Below, piece after piece: positions 1-8,193 of a stretch of DNA of 49,599 bases. A program made the position numbers and the translations under genes. The DNA is from Syntrophomonadaceae bacterium (GTDB lineage Bacteria; Bacillota; Syntrophomonadia; Syntrophomonadales; Syntrophomonadaceae): the NCBI GenBank assembly GCA_028698695.1, contig JAQVWB010000001.1, positions 1 through 49,599 on the forward strand, read 5' to 3'. Every line of letters begins with the position of its first letter. The first letter of the stretch is position 1. Under the pieces are notes generated by a model. The model was not told where the DNA came from and ran no database searches. It saw nothing but the letters and a program-made list of their open reading frames with translations.

Positions 1-378
1 CAGTTTGAAGCTGCCCATTCAATTGGTATGACACATTTCCAGACCATGCAAAGTGTAATAATTCCCCAGGCTATCCGTAATATTCTGCCGGCTACCAGTA
101 ATGAATTTGTGATTAACATCAAAGATAGTTCGGTGCTTATGGTTATCGGGGTTACTGAATTGTTTTTTCAATCTAAATCAGTAGCGGGTATCTATTATAA
201 ATTCTTTGAAGTCTTTCTCATAACTTCGATAATTTATTTAACTATGACCTTTACCGTTACCAGAATACTTCGCTATCTGGAAACCAAACTGGATGGTCCG
301 GCCGTTTATACTATTCATGGGTCGCAAACAGTTCCGGAGGCTTCATTCAGAATAGTGGACCGGGAGAAATTGCAATGA
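1..378 (+). CDS. Amino-acid ABC transporter permease, C-terminal part (5' end outside window)
   Basis: The frame is open from base 1, so the gene begins upstream of the window. The first codons read QFEAAHSIGMT and are followed by a stretch ending in IPQAIRNILPATSNEFV. This is the conserved EAA loop of His/Glu/Gln-type (HisM/GlnP) inner-membrane permeases, which contacts the ATPase subunit. One to two hydrophobic membrane segments follow (around FLITSIIYLTMTFTVT). Its stop overlaps the start of the next gene, an ABC ATPase, by 4 bases (ATGA), as expected for a translationally coupled importer operon. The substrate cannot be told from this fragment; a polar amino acid is most likely. Confidence 0.9.
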   Translation, partial: QFEAAHSIGMTHFQTMQSVIIPQAIRNILPATSNEFVINIKDSSVLMVIGVTELFFQSKSVAGIYYKFFEVFLITSIIYLTMTFTVTRILRYLETKLDGPAVYTIHGSQTVPEASFRIVDREKLQ

Positions 379-1112
379 AAAATATTATTGAAATTCGCCA
401 TTTAAAAAAATCTTTTGGAAATAACGAAGTCTTAAAGGATATTAATTTTTCGGTCAGCAAGGGCGAAGTAGTATGTATAATCGGATCCAGCGGTTCTGGA
501 AAATCAACTTTGTTGCGCTGCCTGAATCTGTTGGAGTATCCTACCAGCGGGGAAATACTGTACCGTGGACAAAATATTCTGGAACATAATATGAGCAATG
601 CTGTGTATCGGGCGAAAATGGGTATGGTATTTCAGCAGTTTAACCTTTTTAATAATCTGACCGTTCTCGATAATTGCATGGTTGGCCAGATAAAGGTTTT
701 AAAAAAGGATACCCGGGAAGCTAGAAAGTCTGCTATGCAATATTTGGAACTGGTAGGCATGACGCGGTTTATTAATGCCAGGCCCAATCAGATTTCCGGA
801 GGTCAAAAGCAGCGGGTAGCTATTGCCCGGGCACTGTCGATGGAACCGGAAGCCCTGTTGTTTGATGAACCTACCAGTGCCCTGGACCCAGAATTGGTCG
901 GTGAAGTTTTGAGGGTTATGAAAAATCTGGCCCAAAGCGGTTTGACCATGCTGGTAGTTACCCATGAGATGGGTTTTGCCCGTGATGTAGCCAACCGGGT
1001 GGTGTTTATGGATAGTGGAGTAATTGTTGAGGATGATGTACCGGAACTAATATTTAATAACCCCAAAAACGAAAGAACGCGTATTTTCCTGAAACGCATT
1101 CTGGAGGATTAA
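375..1112 (+). CDS. Polar amino-acid ABC transporter ATP-binding protein (GlnQ/HisP type)
   Basis: This 245-residue protein has the length and motifs of the GlnQ/HisP ATPases that energise polar amino-acid import. The Walker A motif GSSGSGKST is at residues 37-45, the Q-loop lies in VFQQFNLF, the ABC signature ISGGQ is at 140-144, Walker B is LLFDEP with Asp164/Glu165, and the H-loop is VTHEMGFA. The ATG overlaps the stop of the permease gene, so the two are coupled. The gene is last in its operon: a hairpin followed by a T-run lies 35 bases downstream. No substrate-binding protein gene is visible, so it must be upstream of the window or elsewhere. Substrate specificity is not readable from the ATPase. 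Confidence 0.95.
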   Translation: MKNIIEIRHLKKSFGNNEVLKDINFSVSKGEVVCIIGSSGSGKSTLLRCLNLLEYPTSGEILYRGQNILEHNMSNAVYRAKMGMVFQQFNLFNNLTVLDNCMVGQIKVLKKDTREARKSAMQYLELVGMTRFINARPNQISGGQKQRVAIARALSMEPEALLFDEPTSALDPELVGEVLRVMKNLAQSGLTMLVVTHEMGFARDVANRVVFMDSGVIVEDDVPELIFNNPKNERTRIFLKRILED

Positions 1113-1147
1113 TTCAGGTCAGGTTTTAACTTAATAAGATAATCGGG

Positions 1148-1203
1148 GATGGTTAGTGACATGACTCTACGCAGAGACATGTCAGTAGCCATCTTCTTTT
1201 TTC
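1148..1203 (+). terminator. Rho-independent terminator of the amino-acid transporter operon
   Basis: A 16-bp stem starts GATGGTTAGTGACATG and closes with CATGTCAGTAGCCATC (1178-1193), with one G-G mismatch and one wobble. A small inner CTCT/AGAG stem sits in the loop. It is followed directly by TTCTTTTTT, a good terminator tail on the plus strand. Confidence 0.8.
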
Positions 1204-1204
1204 A

Positions 1205-1237
1205 GCATCCGCGGAAACTTTTAGTTTCCGCGGATGC
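1205..1237. repeat. Perfect 15-bp inverted repeat between operons
   Basis: GCATCCGCGGAAACT (1205-1219) is followed by TTT and its exact reverse complement AGTTTCCGCGGATGC (1223-1237). It lies two bases past the T-tail of the preceding terminator. It has no direct T-run of its own; a weak GGCA/TGCC stem with five Ts follows at 1238-1258. It may be a second terminator, a processed hairpin or a protein-binding site. Confidence 0.6.
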
Positions 1238-1333
1238 GGCATGGGACTTTGCCTTTTTACCGCATGAGTTGTACAGGGCAGGCATATATTTATTTAAAGT
1301 TAAAAATGGGAGTGTTGCACAGGGGGGAAGAGC

Positions 1334-1612
1334 ATGGAAAAACGCCGCGAAGTAATTGGCCGGGTTATGGCGGAATTTTTAGAGATACCTCAGGATCTGG
1401 TCTTGGATATTCCCAAGCTCAGTATTATTGGTCGTAATGAAATCTATGTGGAAAACCATAAGGGTATTATTGAATATTATCCCCACCGGCTCAGGATAAA
1501 TTTAAGTCGTGGGTTTGTCGAAATTGAAGGCAATGATTTGGAAATAAAGGCACTTATGACGGATGAAATGTATATTGGCGGGATAATTAACTCTATAAAA
1601 TATCATGACTGA
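1334..1612 (+). CDS. yqfC: Sporulation protein YqfC
   Basis: This 92-residue protein matches the YqfC family of short Firmicutes sporulation proteins. The N-terminus EKRREVIGRVMAEFLEIP and the central SIIGRNEIYVENHKGI block, with the closing GxVEIEGxxLxIK-like segment (GFVEIEGNDLEIKAL), are typical. YqfC/YqfD are known in Bacillus as part of the mother-cell sigma-E regulon; the biochemical role is not established. The start ATG has a GGGGGAAG ribosome site 4-5 bases upstream. yqfD follows after 19 bases and then phoH, the usual Clostridia order. A sigma-E-like promoter was looked for upstream but no convincing match was found. Confidence 0.85.
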   Translation: MEKRREVIGRVMAEFLEIPQDLVLDIPKLSIIGRNEIYVENHKGIIEYYPHRLRINLSRGFVEIEGNDLEIKALMTDEMYIGGIINSIKYHD

Positions 1613-1631
1613 TTAGTGGAGGGAATGATCT

Positions 1632-1832
1632 ATGGCTAAGCGTTTCTTTGAACAGGTAGGTGGAATAATAAGTGTTCTCCTGCCAGGAAACAATCCGGAA
1701 AAAATAATAAATATGGCTCTATCAAGGGGTATAATCATAACTGACTTAAAACAGCAACCCGACGGGATGCATTTTAAGATTCGCAGCAGTGCTTTTAGTG
1801 CATTAAAAAGTATTGCTGAAGAAAATGGATAA
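1632..1832 (+). pseudogene. yqfD: YqfD N-terminal fragment, cut by an in-frame TAA
   Basis: The 66 residues match the first soluble part of the sporulation protein YqfD (FFEQVGGIISVLLPGNNPEK, then a short beta-rich segment). The frame stops at TAA 1830-1832. The very next codons in the same frame continue the YqfD sequence (GLEIVDKRGLPF). Joined, the two parts give about 407 codons, close to the usual 390-400 residues. So this is one gene broken by a single stop codon, not a frameshift. It could be a true nonsense mutation, a sequencing error, or two separately translated pieces. The fragment has a good ribosome site (GGAGGG) and ATG start. Confidence 0.75.
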
Positions 1833-1835
1833 GGT

Positions 1836-2855
1836 TTGGAAATAGTCGATAAACGTGGTTTGCCTTTTTATAAAGCTATTTTAAAACGGAGAATGGGTTT
1901 TATTGTTGGCGGGATAATATTTATTCTAAGTTTATACTTGCTTTCATCCTTTGTTATGTTCATTGAAGTAAGTGGAAATGAAAACGTAAACTCTACACGA
2001 ATTATGCAAAGTGCTGCCCGGCATGGTCTGCAGCCAGGTGCTCCCAAATGGACTTTCAGCCGTAGTGATATAGAAAAAAATATGCTGGTGGAGATAGAGG
2101 AATTATCTTATGTGTGTGTTGAAATAAAAGGCATATCTGCCAGTATTAAAGTAGTAGAAAAAGTATTGCCCAAAGAAGAAATTACCGGCCCTTGCCATAT
2201 GGTGGCTTGTAAAGACGGAGTAATAAATGAAGTATTGGTGTTGGAGGGACAAAGCAGAGTAGCAGCCGGGGATGTAGTAGCCCGGGGAGACGTACTGATT
2301 TCAGGAATTGTAACACCGGAGACTAATCCTTATATGCCTGCTGACACAGTTTATCTTCCTTATGCGGTAAGAGCGCGTGGTATTGTTAAGGCTCAAATAT
2401 GGTATGAAGGTTATGGGGAGTGTCATTTGCGGGAAGTGATTTTCCAGGAGGGTAAAACTGAAACCGCGCACAGATTAAAAACCCCTTGGGGTAAGGTAGC
2501 TTTATCCCGTAATCAGCAGTCAGGTTTTGAATATTATAGCAGCAAAAAATATAATCGCCATTTCAAAACCCCATGGGGAAGGCTGACTTATGAGAAAGAA
2601 TTACGGCAGGAAAAAATCAGAGTCGTGGCAGAATACTCTGAGCGGCAGGGGATAGAGATTGCCCGACAGAAGGCTATGCAGGAGTTACAAAAAAAACTTA
2701 AGAATAATAAGCCGGTTGGAAAGCCTAAGATGGATATTTTATCCTCTCCCAGTGAACCAATTATAAGAATTAAACTGATAGTCGAAACCAGTGAAAATAT
2801 AGCAGTAGCACAGCCGGTAATTGATGAGGAAATGGTTATTGATGAGCTCATGTGA
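1836..2855 (+). CDS. yqfD: Sporulation protein YqfD, main body (membrane anchor and C-terminal domains)
   Basis: This is the larger part of YqfD: a conserved RGLPF motif, one transmembrane helix (around GFIVGGIIFILSLYLLSSFV) and a long domain downstream of it, related to the stage IV sporulation family. Members act in the mother-cell/forespore envelope during sporulation; mechanism unknown. Its only start near the break is TTG 1836, three bases after the upstream stop, with AAGG almost touching it, so initiation there would be weak. Stop-codon readthrough or a dead N-terminus are alternatives. Two similar peptide blocks, LKTPWGK and FKTPWGR, occur about 31 residues apart in the middle of the domain. 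The stop overlaps an extended -10-like TGATATAAT before phoH. Confidence 0.8.
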   Translation: MEIVDKRGLPFYKAILKRRMGFIVGGIIFILSLYLLSSFVMFIEVSGNENVNSTRIMQSAARHGLQPGAPKWTFSRSDIEKNMLVEIEELSYVCVEIKGISASIKVVEKVLPKEEITGPCHMVACKDGVINEVLVLEGQSRVAAGDVVARGDVLISGIVTPETNPYMPADTVYLPYAVRARGIVKAQIWYEGYGECHLREVIFQEGKTETAHRLKTPWGKVALSRNQQSGFEYYSSKKYNRHFKTPWGRLTYEKELRQEKIRVVAEYSERQGIEIARQKAMQELQKKLKNNKPVGKPKMDILSSPSEPIIRIKLIVETSENIAVAQPVIDEEMVIDELM

Positions 2856-2861
2856 TATAAT
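2853..2861 (+). promoter_or_regulatory. Possible extended -10 promoter for phoH operon
   Basis: TGATATAAT fits an extended -10 (TGnTATAAT) and starts on the yqfD stop codon, about 40 bases before the phoH start. No good -35 is present (TGGTTA at 17-base spacing). It would let phoH and downstream genes be transcribed outside sporulation. Confidence 0.4.
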
Positions 2862-2901
2862 AACTTAGATATCGGCAAACTAGATCAGGAGGATTCTGTT
2901 A

Positions 2902-3873
2902 TTGCTCGAGAAGGAAAATAAAATAACTATTGGCAACATTGAATCAGCTACAATATTTTTTGGTAGTGGAGATGAAAATTTTCGTTACCTGCGTTCTATA
3001 TCCGGAGCAGATATTTCAGCCCGGGGAGCAGAAGTATTTATAAAAGGGAAGCAGGAAGAGGTGGAATTTTCGTCTGAATTAATTCGTAACCTGCTTGATA
3101 TTGTTGAGACAGAACACCGCCTCGGTATTAATGATATAAACTATATGAACAACCTGCTCAGGAGGGGCGAAAAAGCCAGATATAAGGATATTGTATCGGG
3201 AATATTGCTTAATTCGGTTAGCGGCAAAGCTATCAAGGCTAAAACCCTGGGGCAAAAACGCTATATTCAAGCAATACTAAAGGATGATGTAGTTTTTGGG
3301 ATTGGTCCGGCAGGGACCGGTAAAACCTATTTGGCAGTTGTGATGGCGGTAAGAGCTTTGCGCAATAAAGAAGTTGAACGTATTATCTTGGTACGTCCGG
3401 CAGTTGAAGCAGGTGAGAAACTGGGTTTTCTGCCGGGAGATTTAATTGAAAAGGTTAATCCTTATCTCAGACCCCTTTATGACAGTTTGTTTGATATTTT
3501 AGGTGTTGATATTACGCAGCGATATTTGGAAAAGAATATTATCGAGGTGGCTCCTTTGGCCTATATGCGGGGACGAACCTTAAATGATGCTTTTATAATT
3601 TTGGATGAAGCTCAGAACACGACTCCCCAGCAGATGAAGATGTTTTTAACTCGCCTGGGATTTGGCTCAAAAGCAGTTATTACCGGCGATATTACCCAGG
3701 TTGATCTTCCTGTCGATGAGTACTCGGGTTTAATTGAGGTACAAAAAATTTTGTCCCATGTCAAAGGAGTATCGTTTGAATACCTGACTAAGGAAGATGT
3801 GATTCGTCATCCACTGGTTCAACTTATTATTAATGCCTATGAACAACATGATGAACGCATTTCCAGCCACTAG
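2902..3873 (+). CDS. phoH: PhoH-like ATPase (YbeZ family)
   Basis: This 323-residue protein is a PhoH-family P-loop ATPase. Walker A GPAGTGKT lies at residues 135-142 and the Walker B block FIILDEAQNTT has DEAQ at 235-238; TGDITQVDLP (261-270) is the conserved sensor region. The N-terminal 100 residues form the small KH-like lead domain of the family. It is a cytoplasmic protein, usually encoded next to ybeY and thought to act with it in RNA/ribosome metabolism; that role is from the family, not shown here. The start is TTG at 2902, chosen because AGGAGG lies nine bases before it and no ATG fits. pgpH follows after 16 bases. Confidence 0.92.
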   Translation: MLEKENKITIGNIESATIFFGSGDENFRYLRSISGADISARGAEVFIKGKQEEVEFSSELIRNLLDIVETEHRLGINDINYMNNLLRRGEKARYKDIVSGILLNSVSGKAIKAKTLGQKRYIQAILKDDVVFGIGPAGTGKTYLAVVMAVRALRNKEVERIILVRPAVEAGEKLGFLPGDLIEKVNPYLRPLYDSLFDILGVDITQRYLEKNIIEVAPLAYMRGRTLNDAFIILDEAQNTTPQQMKMFLTRLGFGSKAVITGDITQVDLPVDEYSGLIEVQKILSHVKGVSFEYLTKEDVIRHPLVQLIINAYEQHDERISSH

Positions 3874-3889
3874 CTAAGGAGCATTTTTT

Positions 3890-6085
3890 ATGAGGATACC
3901 TAATATCCTTAATTTTATATGGAACAGAATTAAACTTTTCTTCACTAATTCAGCAGTTCAAAAGACTTTGGGTATTCTGCTTTTCTTTTCTATTACCATT
4001 CTTATTTTATTTAGCAGTTACAGCCCCAATCAGGTAGCCCTGCATCCCGATGAAGTTGCCCAGCAGGATATCCGCTCAGAAATAAATGCTGTAGTAATCG
4101 ATTATAAACAAACGGCAGTTTTACAGAATCAGGCAGCTGAGGGTGTACAGAAGGTATATCAGGAAGACCAGTATGCACTCACCAACATGCAGAATGAAAT
4201 AAACCGTTTTTACAATAACATAATCGAAATAAAAATAGCCGGTATTAACAAACAGGAAGAATTACAAAGCCTGATAACAGAAATAAATAGCAGGCATGAA
4301 CAATTCGAACAGAATTACACTGACAAGCAATTAGCCAGTTATATACTTCTTACTCCCGATGAAGATCTGGAGCAGATTCATTCCACCTCTCTCGGTCTGG
4401 TCGAAAATATTATGAATAAGCCGGTTACCGAAGAAACCATGGAAGATGCATTTCACCGAACTGTAACTCAAACCAATACCCTGAGTTATGCTCCCCAGGC
4501 CAGAGATTTAATAAATATTTCTATTATAAACAGCTTGCGTCCCAATCTGGTTTTTAACAAAGAAGCTACTGACAAAGCTATTAATGAAGCTATGGAAGCA
4601 GTTGAACCGGTGCAGAAAAATATCAAGGCCGGGGAAATTATTGTGCGGGCTGGGGACAGGGTTACGCCTGAACAAATATCGGCTTTGGAACAGTTGGGGA
4701 TACAGAGGACGGAGAGTTACTCATTAACATTAATCGGAGTATTTTTACTGGTTATACTTACGTTTTGGCTGGTAATAGAATTTATTCGTCGTTATCACAG
4801 AGAGATATTTAACAATGATCGCATGATGATACTTATTGGTTTAGTCTTTGTATTGATGCTCTTATTGACCAGGTTTATGGCCATTATTGAGATTGATGGA
4901 CGCACAGAAATAAATGCCTTGATTGGTTATATGGCTCCAGTTGCGGCGGGTTCTATGTTAATTGCCATACTGTTGGATAATCGCCTGGCCTATTTTATGA
5001 CTATGATAATGGCTATATATGTCGGACTCATAAATGAAGGCAACCAATTGTTCTATGCAATTGTTGCTTTTGCTGGTGGCACCATGGGAGTATTTCAGGT
5101 ACACCGGGTTAATCAAACTTCTGATCTGGCAAAATCGGGACTGTATATTGCCCTGGTCAACATAGTTACCATTTTGACCTTGTTGCTCGTAAGTGGCAAT
5201 GTTAAGCTTGATGTTGTATTTATGGCAATTATAATCGGGATTATTAATGGATTGTTATCAGCAGTTCTTATGATTGGAGTGCTGCCTTATCTGGAAACAG
5301 CTTTTTCCATAACCAGTATGGTGAAGTTGTTGGAGTTGACCAATCCCAATCATTATTTATTAAAGCGGTTATTATTGGAAGCGCCTGGTACTTACCATCA
5401 CAGCCTAATGGTGGGAAACCTGGCAGAAGCTTCAGCTGAATCAATAGGAGCTAATCCCTTGCTTGTACGGGTAGGGGCATATTATCATGATATAGGTAAA
5501 CTAAAAAGACCGGATTATTTTGTGGAGAACCAACAGGGATTTGATAATCCCCATGAAAAAATTGCTCCGGCACTTAGTGCCTTAATTATTACTTCCCATG
5601 TTAAAGATGGGGTGGAATTGGCCCGGGAAGCTCATATTCCGGAAGTTATTATTGATTTTATTGAGCAACATCATGGTACAAGCCTGGCCAAATATTTTTA
5701 CAGCCGGGCACTGGAGGAAGATCGGGACGGGAATATCAGTGAGGATAATTTCCGCTATGCGGGGCCAAAACCGCAAAGCAAAGAGGTAGCTTTGGTTATG
5801 CTGGCAGATTCAGTTGAAGCAGCTATACGCTCATTAAGTGAACCAACCCCTGCCAAGATTAAGAATATGGTTCGTCTTATAATAAAAGATAAATTAAATG
5901 ACGATCAACTGGAGTCAAGTGCTTTAACTTTTAAGGATCTGGATGTTATAGCCAATTCGTTTTGCAAAATACTGGAAGGAGTCTATCACCGCCGAATTGA
6001 ATATCCGGAAATTATAATAAAAGAATTTCAGAAAAGGGGAGAATCCCATGGAGACCATGATCATCAACCAGCAGAACAAAGTTGA
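3890..6085 (+). CDS. pgpH: PgpH-type 7TM-HD phosphohydrolase (cyclic-di-AMP phosphodiesterase family, YqfF)
   Basis: The 731-residue protein has the domain order of PgpH/YqfF: an N-terminal anchor helix (about residues 24-43), an extracellular 7TMR-HDED domain to about 270, seven membrane helices to about 480 and a cytoplasmic HD domain. The HD metal ligands are visible in YHHSLMVGNLAE (about 501-512) and YYHDIGK (about 530-536), with HHGT further on. In Listeria and Bacillus such proteins hydrolyse the second messenger cyclic-di-AMP to pApA; this function is inferred by homology. The start is ATG preceded by AAGGAGC. The last 38 bases overlap ybeY in another frame, so the two are likely translated in a coupled way. 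Confidence 0.93.
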   Translation: MRIPNILNFIWNRIKLFFTNSAVQKTLGILLFFSITILILFSSYSPNQVALHPDEVAQQDIRSEINAVVIDYKQTAVLQNQAAEGVQKVYQEDQYALTNMQNEINRFYNNIIEIKIAGINKQEELQSLITEINSRHEQFEQNYTDKQLASYILLTPDEDLEQIHSTSLGLVENIMNKPVTEETMEDAFHRTVTQTNTLSYAPQARDLINISIINSLRPNLVFNKEATDKAINEAMEAVEPVQKNIKAGEIIVRAGDRVTPEQISALEQLGIQRTESYSLTLIGVFLLVILTFWLVIEFIRRYHREIFNNDRMMILIGLVFVLMLLLTRFMAIIEIDGRTEINALIGYMAPVAAGSMLIAILLDNRLAYFMTMIMAIYVGLINEGNQLFYAIVAFAGGTMGVFQVHRVNQTSDLAKSGLYIALVNIVTILTLLLVSGNVKLDVVFMAIIIGIINGLLSAVLMIGVLPYLETAFSITSMVKLLELTNPNHYLLKRLLLEAPGTYHHSLMVGNLAEASAESIGANPLLVRVGAYYHDIGKLKRPDYFVENQQGFDNPHEKIAPALSALIITSHVKDGVELAREAHIPEVIIDFIEQHHGTSLAKYFYSRALEEDRDGNISEDNFRYAGPKPQSKEVALVMLADSVEAAIRSLSEPTPAKIKNMVRLIIKDKLNDDQLESSALTFKDLDVIANSFCKILEGVYHRRIEYPEIIIKEFQKRGESHGDHDHQPAEQS

Positions 6086-6518
6086 ATATACCAGGGAACT
6101 GCAACAGGTGATCAATCAGGTTATTAAAGCAGCTGCCCGTTTAACTAAACTGCCGGAAAACTCGGAAGTAAGTGTAATGATAGTAGATAACAGTTATATA
6201 CAGGAGCTAAATTTTATTTACCGCAATCAAAATCGGCCCACTGATGTATTGAGTTTTGCTATGAATGAACTGGGTGAAGATGAACCGGATTTTGACTTTT
6301 CAGGAGATACCCATGTATTGGGTGATATTGTAATATCGTTGGAACAGGCTTTAAATCAAAGTGAAGAATATGGGCATTCCCTGCAAAGGGAATTGGGTTT
6401 TTTAGTTGTCCATGGTATGCTTCACCTGCTGGGTTATGACCATGAGGTAGAAGTGGAAACTCAGCTAATGAGAGGCCTGGAGGAAAAAATCATGCAGGCG
6501 GCAAATCTGGAGAGATAA
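6048..6518 (+). CDS. ybeY: Endoribonuclease YbeY (16S rRNA maturation)
   Basis: YbeY is a zinc-dependent single-strand endoribonuclease used in 16S rRNA 3'-end processing and ribosome quality control. The signature HGMLHLLGYDHE is complete, giving the three zinc-binding histidines His122, His126 and His132; RPTDVLSFAMNE is also conserved. At 156 residues it is full length. The ATG at 6048 lies inside the end of pgpH (38-base overlap) and is supported by AAGGGGAGA just upstream. Its place beside phoH, dgkA and era is the standard Firmicutes arrangement. Confidence 0.95.
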   Translation: METMIINQQNKVEYTRELQQVINQVIKAAARLTKLPENSEVSVMIVDNSYIQELNFIYRNQNRPTDVLSFAMNELGEDEPDFDFSGDTHVLGDIVISLEQALNQSEEYGHSLQRELGFLVVHGMLHLLGYDHEVEVETQLMRGLEEKIMQAANLER

Positions 6519-6522
6519 AAAC

Positions 6523-6882
6523 ATGGGTAAAAACACACTGAGTACAAGCTTCGGATATGCTATTGATGGAGTGTTATATGCCTTTTTGCGGGAGCGAAAT
6601 ATGAAAATCCATCTGCTGGCTGCCGTAATCGTTGTTATAGCCGGTATTTATTTGGGAATCGACCGACTGGAATGGGGATTACTTTCGTTGACAGTGGCAT
6701 TGGTTATAATTACTGAAGTAATTAATACGGCCATTGAAAAGACGGTTGATTTGGTTACAGACCAGTATCACCCTCTGGCTAAACTGGCTAAAAACATGGC
6801 TGCCGGGGCAGTTTTATTAAGCGCAATTAATGCATTAATAATGGCGGCTGTAATATTTGGACCATACCTGATATTATGGTAA
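6523..6882 (+). CDS. dgkA: Diacylglycerol/undecaprenol kinase, DgkA family
   Basis: A small 119-residue integral membrane kinase with three hydrophobic helices. The family signature is visible as EVINTAIEKTVDLVTDQYHPLAK, written here in part (EVINTAIEKTVDLV, then the conserved HPLAKLAKNMAAGAVLL). Gram-positive members mostly phosphorylate undecaprenol and so recycle the lipid carrier for wall synthesis, while E. coli DgkA uses diacylglycerol; the substrate cannot be decided here. It starts four bases after ybeY and ends 19 bases before cdd, inside the same operon. Confidence 0.93.
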   Translation: MGKNTLSTSFGYAIDGVLYAFLRERNMKIHLLAAVIVVIAGIYLGIDRLEWGLLSLTVALVIITEVINTAIEKTVDLVTDQYHPLAKLAKNMAAGAVLLSAINALIMAAVIFGPYLILW

Positions 6883-6901
6883 AGTATGAAGGAGTTTATA
6901 A

Positions 6902-7285
6902 ATGGATCATCGTAAACTGATAGAGTTGTCAAGGCAGGCGCAGACAGGTGCATATGTTCCCTACTCAGGTTTTAAAGTCGGCGCCGCTCTGCTTACTAAT
7001 ACAGGCAGGATTTATACTGGAGCTAATATTGAAAATGCCTCCTACGGTTTAACCGTATGTGCTGAACGCATAGCAGTATTTAAGGCAATTAATGATGGGG
7101 AAAAAGAATTTGACTGTATAGCTATAACCGCTTCCAGGGGATGGCCATATCCTTGCGGTGCTTGTCGGCAGGTATTGGCGGAATTTTCTCCTCACATGAA
7201 AGTTATAGTAAGTGATGAGAATAATAGTACCAGGGAATACTTATTAACAGAGTTATTGCCACAGACATTTTCTCTGGATATTTAG
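6902..7285 (+). CDS. cdd: Cytidine deaminase
   Basis: A 127-residue homotetrameric-type cytidine deaminase that converts cytidine/deoxycytidine to uridine/deoxyuridine in pyrimidine salvage. Zinc ligands Cys53 (in TVCAERIA, with catalytic Glu55), Cys85 and Cys88 (PCGACRQ) are all present, as is NIENASYG for substrate binding. The ATG has GAAGGAG about nine bases upstream. It lies directly before era, the usual Clostridia/Bacillus order. Confidence 0.96.
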   Translation: MDHRKLIELSRQAQTGAYVPYSGFKVGAALLTNTGRIYTGANIENASYGLTVCAERIAVFKAINDGEKEFDCIAITASRGWPYPCGACRQVLAEFSPHMKVIVSDENNSTREYLLTELLPQTFSLDI

Positions 7286-7295
7286 GAGGGCATAG

Positions 7296-8177
7296 TTGGT
7301 GAAATCGGGATTCGTAAGTATAGTGGGTCGGCCTAATGTAGGCAAATCCACTTTAATGAATACCTTAATTGGACAAAAAGTAGCAATCGTTTCGGAAAAA
7401 CCGCAAACAACCAGAACGCGTATCCAGGGAATATATACCTCAGATGCAGGGCAGATTATTTTTATCGATACACCCGGGATTCATAAACCCAAACATCTGC
7501 TGGGTGAATATATGGTCAAGGTATCAACCCGCAGTTTGGAAGAAGTAGATATTATCTATTATATGACTGATGTAACCCGTCCTTTTGGCGGCGGTGAACA
7601 GTTTATTCTTAATCAGCTGAAGGATGCTACAGTTCCAGTTATTATGCTGGTAAATAAAATTGATCTGGCTACCAAAGATCAGGTGGAAGATTTTATCGAA
7701 CCTTTTTTAAGCTATATGAATTTTTCTGAGGTAATTTCAATTTCAGCTACTCAGGGATTAAACTTGGATCTGTTACTTGAAACTACTTTGGGGTATCTCC
7801 CTGAAGGGCCCCTTTACTATCCTGAGGGTGACTTGACTGATCAACCGGCCTCATTTATTGCTGCCGAATTAATTCGGGAGAAAGCCCTGATTTTGACTCG
7901 TGATGAAGTTCCTCATTCATTAGCTGTGGAAGTAGAAGAGTTCAAGCAAAATGATAAAAAGGTATATTTAAGGGCAGTAATTTACACTGAAAGGGATTCG
8001 CAAAAGGGTATAATTATTGGCAAGAATGGACAAATGCTGAAAAATATTGGTGAGCAATCCCGTAAAGATATTGAATATATGCTTGACGCGCCCGTCTATT
8101 TGGACTTATGGGTAAAAGTAAAAAAGAATTGGCGCGATAGCGAAAATAACTTGAATCAACTGGGTTACAGGTTGTAG
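7296..8177 (+). CDS. era: GTPase Era
   Basis: Era is an essential GTPase that binds the 3' end of 16S rRNA during 30S subunit assembly. G1 GRPNVGKS (11-18), G3 DTPG (58-61) and G4 NKID (120-123) are intact, and the C-terminal KH domain has the GKNGQMLKNIG loop. The 293-residue length is normal. Two neighbouring starts are possible, TTG 7296 and GTG 7299; AGGAGG at 7284-7289 is six and nine bases from them, so either can serve. deoC follows within 20 bases. Confidence 0.96.
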   Translation: MVKSGFVSIVGRPNVGKSTLMNTLIGQKVAIVSEKPQTTRTRIQGIYTSDAGQIIFIDTPGIHKPKHLLGEYMVKVSTRSLEEVDIIYYMTDVTRPFGGGEQFILNQLKDATVPVIMLVNKIDLATKDQVEDFIEPFLSYMNFSEVISISATQGLNLDLLLETTLGYLPEGPLYYPEGDLTDQPASFIAAELIREKALILTRDEVPHSLAVEVEEFKQNDKKVYLRAVIYTERDSQKGIIIGKNGQMLKNIGEQSRKDIEYMLDAPVYLDLWVKVKKNWRDSENNLNQLGYRL

Positions 8178-8193
8178 CTTAATGGAGGCAGGT

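Noticed and set aside
803..1099. 98-codon open frame opposite the ABC ATPase gene
   Set aside because: Antisense shadow of a strongly conserved gene, without a start signal.
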